Source: an uncultured Bacteroidales bacterium (GTDB lineage Bacteria > Bacteroidota > Bacteroidia > Bacteroidales > UBA932). Taken from it: a stretch of DNA of 7,108 nucleotides. The stretch lies in NCBI GenBank assembly GCA_947305045.1, contig CAMZCW010000118.1, positions 1 to 7,108 on the forward strand. Reading direction: 5' to 3'. Positions 5,018 to 7,108 of the stretch are shown here, in pieces (within the stretch, counting starts at the first letter, position 1; each line of letters starts with the position of its first letter). Both the position numbers and the translations under genes were made by a program. The notes under the pieces are model-generated. The model was not told the origin of the DNA. It saw nothing but the letters and a program-made list of their open reading frames with translations, and made no database searches.

Positions 5018-7108
5018 TTAATTTTTACGCTTTCCCGAATAATTTTTTGTGGAAGCCGCGGCTGCGATAATCGCCTGACAATCAGCTTCCGTGAGCTGGG
5101 TGGCATCTTTTTCGCGGGGAATCTTATAATTAGTAACCCCCTGCTTGATATACGGACCATATTTTCCGTTCAGCACTTTGATGTCGCCAAACTCGGCAAT
5201 GGGAGCGGTAGCGGTCTTGCTGGCGTCGGCCTGTTCCCGAATCAGCCGGATACATTCTTCCAGGCTGATTTTCAGCGGGTCTGCGCCCTTGGGCAGTTTG
5301 ACGTTGCGTTCTCCGTATTTAAGGTAGGGACCAAAGCGGCCGCGGGTGGCCACAATGTCCGCGCCGTCCAGCTGGCCCACCGTGCGGGGAAGCTCTAACA
5401 GTTTTAAAGCATCGGCCAGGGTAAGGGTTTCAATGAGCTGCCCCTTTCCGAGTGACGCACTCTGGCGTTTTTCGCCTTCGCCCTTTTGGACGTAGGGACC
5501 AAATTTGCCGAAAGCGGCTATCACTTTTTCCCCGTCCGGCGCCACGCCCAGCTCGCGGGTGACTTTGCTGTAGGTGCGGTCTTCCAGTACTTGCTCCACG
5601 TGGGCATGGAAGGGAGAGTAGAAGGCAGCGATAGCCGCATTCCACTGTTTTTTCCCCTCTGCCACCTCGTCAAAATCGGCCTCTACGTTGGCGGTGAAGT
5701 CGTAATCCAGGATGTCGGTAAAATGGCCCACCAGGTAATCCGTGACGATGAGCCCGATCTCCTGCGGCAGCAGTTTGCTCTTTTCCGCGCCCACGGTCTC
5801 TTTCTTGGTGCTGCTCTTGATGACGCCATTCTTGAGGCTCAGGTTGGTCACCTGGAAGCTCTGGCCTTCTTTGTCGCCTTTGACGGCATAGCCGCGGCCG
5901 CGGGTAAGCGTATCTACCGTTGCGGCATAGGTGGAAGGACGGCCGATGCCCAGCTCTTCCAGTTTTTTCACCAGCGTGGCCTCCGAGTAGCGCACCGGCG
6001 GCGTGGTATATTTGCACAGGGCCGATACCCCCTGCTCCAACATGCGGTCTCCCTGGTGCAGCTCCGGCAACACCACCTCTTCCTGGTCCGATTCTTCATC
6101 GTCCCGGCTCTCCAGATACACCTTCATGAAGCCGTCGAAGAGGAGCTCCACCGACTGCAGGCCGTAGCGCTCCGCGCGTTTGTCCAGCCCCACTTTGAGG
6201 GTGGTGTTCATCACGCGGCTCTCCGCCATTTGCGAGGCGATGGTGCGCTTCCAGATAAGTTCGTACAGCTTTTTCTCCTGCGCGGTACCGTCGATGGATA
6301 CATTATCTATATAGGTGGGCCGGATGGCTTCGTGCGCTTCCTGTGCGCCTTTTGACTTGGTCCGGTACTGGCGCGGATGGGAATAATCGGCCCCGAAATT
6401 CTCCAGGATGAACTGTTTGGCCGTGTTCAGGGCCAGGGACGACAGGTTGGTGGAGTCTGTACGCATGTAAGTGATCAGGCCGCGTTCGTACAGTCCCTGC
6501 GCCACACGCATGGTGGTGGAAACCGGGAAGCGGAGCTTCCGGGCAGCCTCCTGCTGCAGCGTGGAAGTGGTGAAGGGGGCGGCAGGAACCCGCACGCCGG
6601 CCTTTTTCTCCACGGAGACAATCTGATAATTGGCGCCGATGCTGTCCTCCAGGAACCTGCGGGCCTCCTCCTCCGAGGCAAAATGGGTATCCAGGGTGGC
6701 CTTGACGGAGGCCCCGGTGCCCTCCGGCTGGAAGGTGGCTTCCACGCGGTAGTACGGCTCCGGACGGAAGGCCATGATTTCCTTTTCGCGGTCCACAATC
6801 AGGCGCAGCGCCACGCTTTGCACACGCCCGGCGCTGAGCTTGGGTTGGATTTTGCGCCACAGGATGGGCGACAGTTCAAAGCCTACCAGACGGTCCAGCA
6901 CGCGGCGGGCCTGCTGGGCGTTGACCAGGTTCATGTCAATGTCCCTGGGGTGCTCGATGGCGCTCAGGATGGCATTTTTGGTAATCTCGTGAAAGACGAT
7001 ACGGCGGGTCTTGCCCTCCGGAAGGCCCAGCGTTTCTTTCAGGTGCCAGGAAATGGCCTCTCCTTCGCGGTCTTCATCGGATGCCAGCCACACGGTGGAA
7101 GCGGCCTC
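5018..7108 (-). CDS. topA: DNA topoisomerase I (type IA), missing N-terminus at right edge
   Basis: The frame runs open from the window edge to a TAA at 5020-5018, giving 696 residues; about the first 100-150 residues, including the first part of the Toprim fold, are outside. The enzyme relaxes negatively supercoiled DNA by single-strand cleavage through a 5'-phosphotyrosine. The Toprim acidic motif SDEDREGEA is near the beginning (7078-7052). The catalytic Tyr is in GLITYMRTDSTNL, codon 6469-6467. QARRVLDRLVGFELSPILW, LSAGRVQSVALRLIVDRE and GIGRPSTYA are further hallmarks. The C-terminal part has repeat motifs FGKFGPYVQKGE, RGRFGPYLKYGE and NGKYGPYIKQGV in place of Cys4 zinc ribbons; a Lys/Arg-containing tail (SGKRKN) ends it. 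The DDEESDQEE stretch is a short acidic linker. A GTG at 7093 is internal Val, not the start. No obvious terminator hairpin follows; an A-rich run comes directly after the stop. Confidence 0.97.
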   Translation of the reverse strand, partial: EAASTVWLASDEDREGEAISWHLKETLGLPEGKTRRIVFHEITKNAILSAIEHPRDIDMNLVNAQQARRVLDRLVGFELSPILWRKIQPKLSAGRVQSVALRLIVDREKEIMAFRPEPYYRVEATFQPEGTGASVKATLDTHFASEEEARRFLEDSIGANYQIVSVEKKAGVRVPAAPFTTSTLQQEAARKLRFPVSTTMRVAQGLYERGLITYMRTDSTNLSSLALNTAKQFILENFGADYSHPRQYRTKSKGAQEAHEAIRPTYIDNVSIDGTAQEKKLYELIWKRTIASQMAESRVMNTTLKVGLDKRAERYGLQSVELLFDGFMKVYLESRDDEESDQEEVVLPELHQGDRMLEQGVSALCKYTTPPVRYSEATLVKKLEELGIGRPSTYAATVDTLTRGRGYAVKGDKEGQSFQVTNLSLKNGVIKSSTKKETVGAEKSKLLPQEIGLIVTDYLVGHFTDILDYDFTANVEADFDEVAEGKKQWNAAIAAFYSPFHAHVEQVLEDRTYSKVTRELGVAPDGEKVIAAFGKFGPYVQKGEGEKRQSASLGKGQLIETLTLADALKLLELPRTVGQLDGADIVATRGRFGPYLKYGERNVKLPKGADPLKISLEECIRLIREQADASKTATAPIAEFGDIKVLNGKYGPYIKQGVTNYKIPREKDATQLTEADCQAIIAAAASTKNYSGKRKN

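Noticed and set aside
5486..6355. A 289-codon open frame on the plus strand opposite topA
   Set aside because: It lies wholly within the well-supported topA and has no recognisable domain or start context; antisense shadow.
1..7108. An undescribed defence, mobile or biosynthetic system
   Set aside because: Every coding region except the DUF4251-like lipoprotein is a recognised housekeeping or regulatory gene; no transposase, integrase, toxin-antitoxin, nuclease or terminal repeats were seen.

Overview
The window reads as ordinary chromosomal housekeeping DNA from a member of the Bacteroidota. Chitinophagaceae is a plausible but unproven placement, given the fairly high GC and the protein flavour. 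Support comes from a DUF4251-type lipoprotein, a TopA whose visible C-terminal part ends in short FGPY-type repeats with no Cys4 zinc ribbons, Bacteroidota-style MreC and PBP2 sequences, and three TAnnTTTG octamers (the Bacteroidota -7 promoter element) just upstream of genes in otherwise AT-rich gaps.

Layout, left to right. Positions 1-2902 (minus strand) hold the rod-shape cluster in the order mreB, mreC, mreD, mrdA (PBP2). mrdA runs off the left edge after its first 187 codons. mreC/mreD and mreD/mrdA each overlap by an ATGA, and mreB/mreC are 5 nt apart, so this is a tightly coupled operon; rodA would be expected just outside. Positions 2903-2968 are a compact divergent promoter region. 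Positions 2969-3676 (plus strand) encode IspD of the MEP isoprenoid pathway. Positions 3677-3920 are non-coding DNA between convergent genes. They hold a 52-bp tandem repeat, several hairpins and a strong C-over-G skew that starts inside the end of ispD; the region looks suited to transcription termination. Positions 3921-4445 (minus) encode a small DUF4251-like lipoprotein. Positions 4478-4972 (minus) encode an Lrp/AsnC regulator with its own promoter-like octamer. Positions 5018-7108 (minus) encode most of DNA topoisomerase I, with its N-terminus beyond the right edge.

How the genes relate: MreB, MreC, MreD and PBP2 are parts of the elongasome that inserts peptidoglycan along the cell cylinder. 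IspD feeds isoprenoid synthesis, which ultimately supplies the undecaprenyl carrier used in wall synthesis, although adjacency alone does not prove a shared programme. The Lrp-type regulator and the lipoprotein are probably co-transcribed. No mobile element, CRISPR array, RNA gene or defence system is visible, and I did not find a convincing undescribed system. The features most worth a second look are the repeat and hairpin region after ispD, the very short predicted ispD leader, and the regulator-lipoprotein pair with a hairpin between them.
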